From Flavobacterium pectinovorum (lineage in GTDB: Bacteria; Bacteroidota; Bacteroidia; Flavobacteriales; Flavobacteriaceae), in NCBI RefSeq assembly GCF_006438875.1, contig NZ_RCZH01000006.1:316917-380916 (forward strand): a stretch of 64,000 nucleotides of DNA, written 5' to 3'. Numbering within the stretch: the first letter of the stretch is position 1; each line of letters begins with the position of its first letter. Below the pieces are notes generated by a model. It saw only the letters and a program-made list of their open reading frames with translations, did no database searches and was not told the DNA's origin. A program made the translations under genes and the position numbers. This document shows positions 63,501 through 64,000 of this stretch, piece by piece.

Positions 63501-64000
63501 ATATTCTAATTCTCCAACGAACGTGACAATAGATCTTGCAGGGATTTCAAGATTATCGATTTTCTGAGTGTTGGTTCTTTTTAAATTTGAATTTTCAGAA
63601 GTTATGTATGGTATTACTTCGTTGTCTTTTACAGTTCCTTTTGATAAATTGAATTTGTATTTCTGAGGAGATTTTCCACAGTTTACAGCCACTACAATTA
63701 GTTTTTGGTTTTGTACATCTTTGTATGCGGTTAACATTACGTCGTTTGCAGCGTCAATTTCGTTTTGATTTGGAACATCGATTCTAAGCATTCCGGGACG
63801 TACAAACAAGGAATAATTCCCTAGAGCCCAAAGTAGTTTAGAGTCGTGAAATTCTCCATCGTTTCTAACATAATCCGGTGCTGTTCCTCCGTTGCTTTTT
63901 CCGTCGTCTAGATAAATCAAACCGTCTTTATAATCAACACGTGTGAGAGAAGTCCACCATTGCCATGAAGCGGCATTTGCAACTGCAATATCATTGTGAA
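63498..64000 (-). CDS. C-terminal part of a GH30-like glycoside hydrolase, cut by window edge
   Basis: The frame stays open to base 64000, so the 5' part lies outside. The visible ~167 residues begin HNDIAVANAASWQWWTSL, then TRVDYKDGLIYLDDG, ALGNYSLFVRPGMLRID, DVMLTAYKDVQNQKLIVVAVNCG and a closing IPARSIVTFVGELEY. This is the end of the barrel and the beta-sandwich typical of GH30 (clan A) enzymes, among which Bacteroidetes beta-1,6-galactanases and beta-glucosidases are found. The catalytic residues are not in the window, so activity is inferred from neighbours only. An internal ATG at 63920 is not the start. Confidence 0.8.
   Translation of the reverse strand, partial: HNDIAVANAASWQWWTSLTRVDYKDGLIYLDDGKSNGGTAPDYVRNDGEFHDSKLLWALGNYSLFVRPGMLRIDVPNQNEIDAANDVMLTAYKDVQNQKLIVVAVNCGKSPQKYKFNLSKGTVKDNEVIPYITSENSNLKRTNTQKIDNLEIPARSIVTFVGELEY

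Overview
The window looks like a chromosomal segment of a Flavobacterium-type Bacteroidetes bacterium. This rests on the low G+C content, SusC/SusD proteins, a hybrid two-component system, type IX secretion (T9SS) C-terminal tails on secreted enzymes, a TTG-N19-TAnnTTTG promoter, lipoproteins with acidic residues after the lipidated Cys, and near absence of Shine-Dalgarno sequences. No tRNA, rRNA, transposase, phage gene or CRISPR array was seen.

Layout. (1) 1-5.3 kb: an ECF sigma factor without a visible anti-sigma partner, a secreted PI-PLC-like phospholipase, a secreted metallophosphoesterase and a short YdeI-like protein. (2) 5.5-21.6 kb, all on the minus strand: a secreted attack set made of a zinc metalloprotease, a GH18 chitinase, a GH64 beta-1,3-glucanase and a very large GH16 beta-glucanase, followed by a membrane-anchored propeller/LuxR-type regulator. 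The four enzymes end in T9SS tails and carry CBM6, ricin-type, beta-gamma-crystallin or F5/8C modules. Chitinase plus two beta-1,3-glucanase families plus protease suggests a fungal (or oomycete) wall-lysing cluster. (3) 22.8-53.9 kb: a uronate utilisation locus. It holds kduI, an IdnO/KduD-like SDR, a DUF4861 protein, a divergent LacI regulator, kdgK, yhcH, kdgA, an SDR mannonate oxidoreductase, uxuA, uxaC, an ExuT-type transporter, a secreted beta-helix protein, a hybrid two-component sensor, SusC, SusD, GH88 and two GH2 enzymes. The sugar-acid branch is the glucuronate one (UxaC, mannonate oxidoreductase, UxuA). The galacturonate-specific UxaB/UxaA and classical pectinases are absent, so the glycan target probably carries glucuronic acid. 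(4) 54-57.4 kb: small housekeeping-like genes (DUF2911, serine hydrolase, NlpE-like, YegP-like). (5) 57.5-64 kb, minus strand: a double-domain GH43, GH27, GH2 and the C-terminus of a GH30-like enzyme running off the window. This set fits type II arabinogalactan side chains. Regions 3 and 5 together could process glucuronate-capped arabinogalactan protein.

The most unusual structural feature is the intergenic DNA. Most gaps larger than about 150 bp are filled by inverted-repeat elements of several families that sit inside one another. Perfect or near-perfect arms of 17-50 bp enclose a second, sometimes a third, unrelated inverted repeat. They recur at gene ends, supply stop codons or C-terminal codons to several genes, and in one place are amplified as three 140-bp tandem copies. 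Nothing in the window encodes an obvious mobiliser for them.
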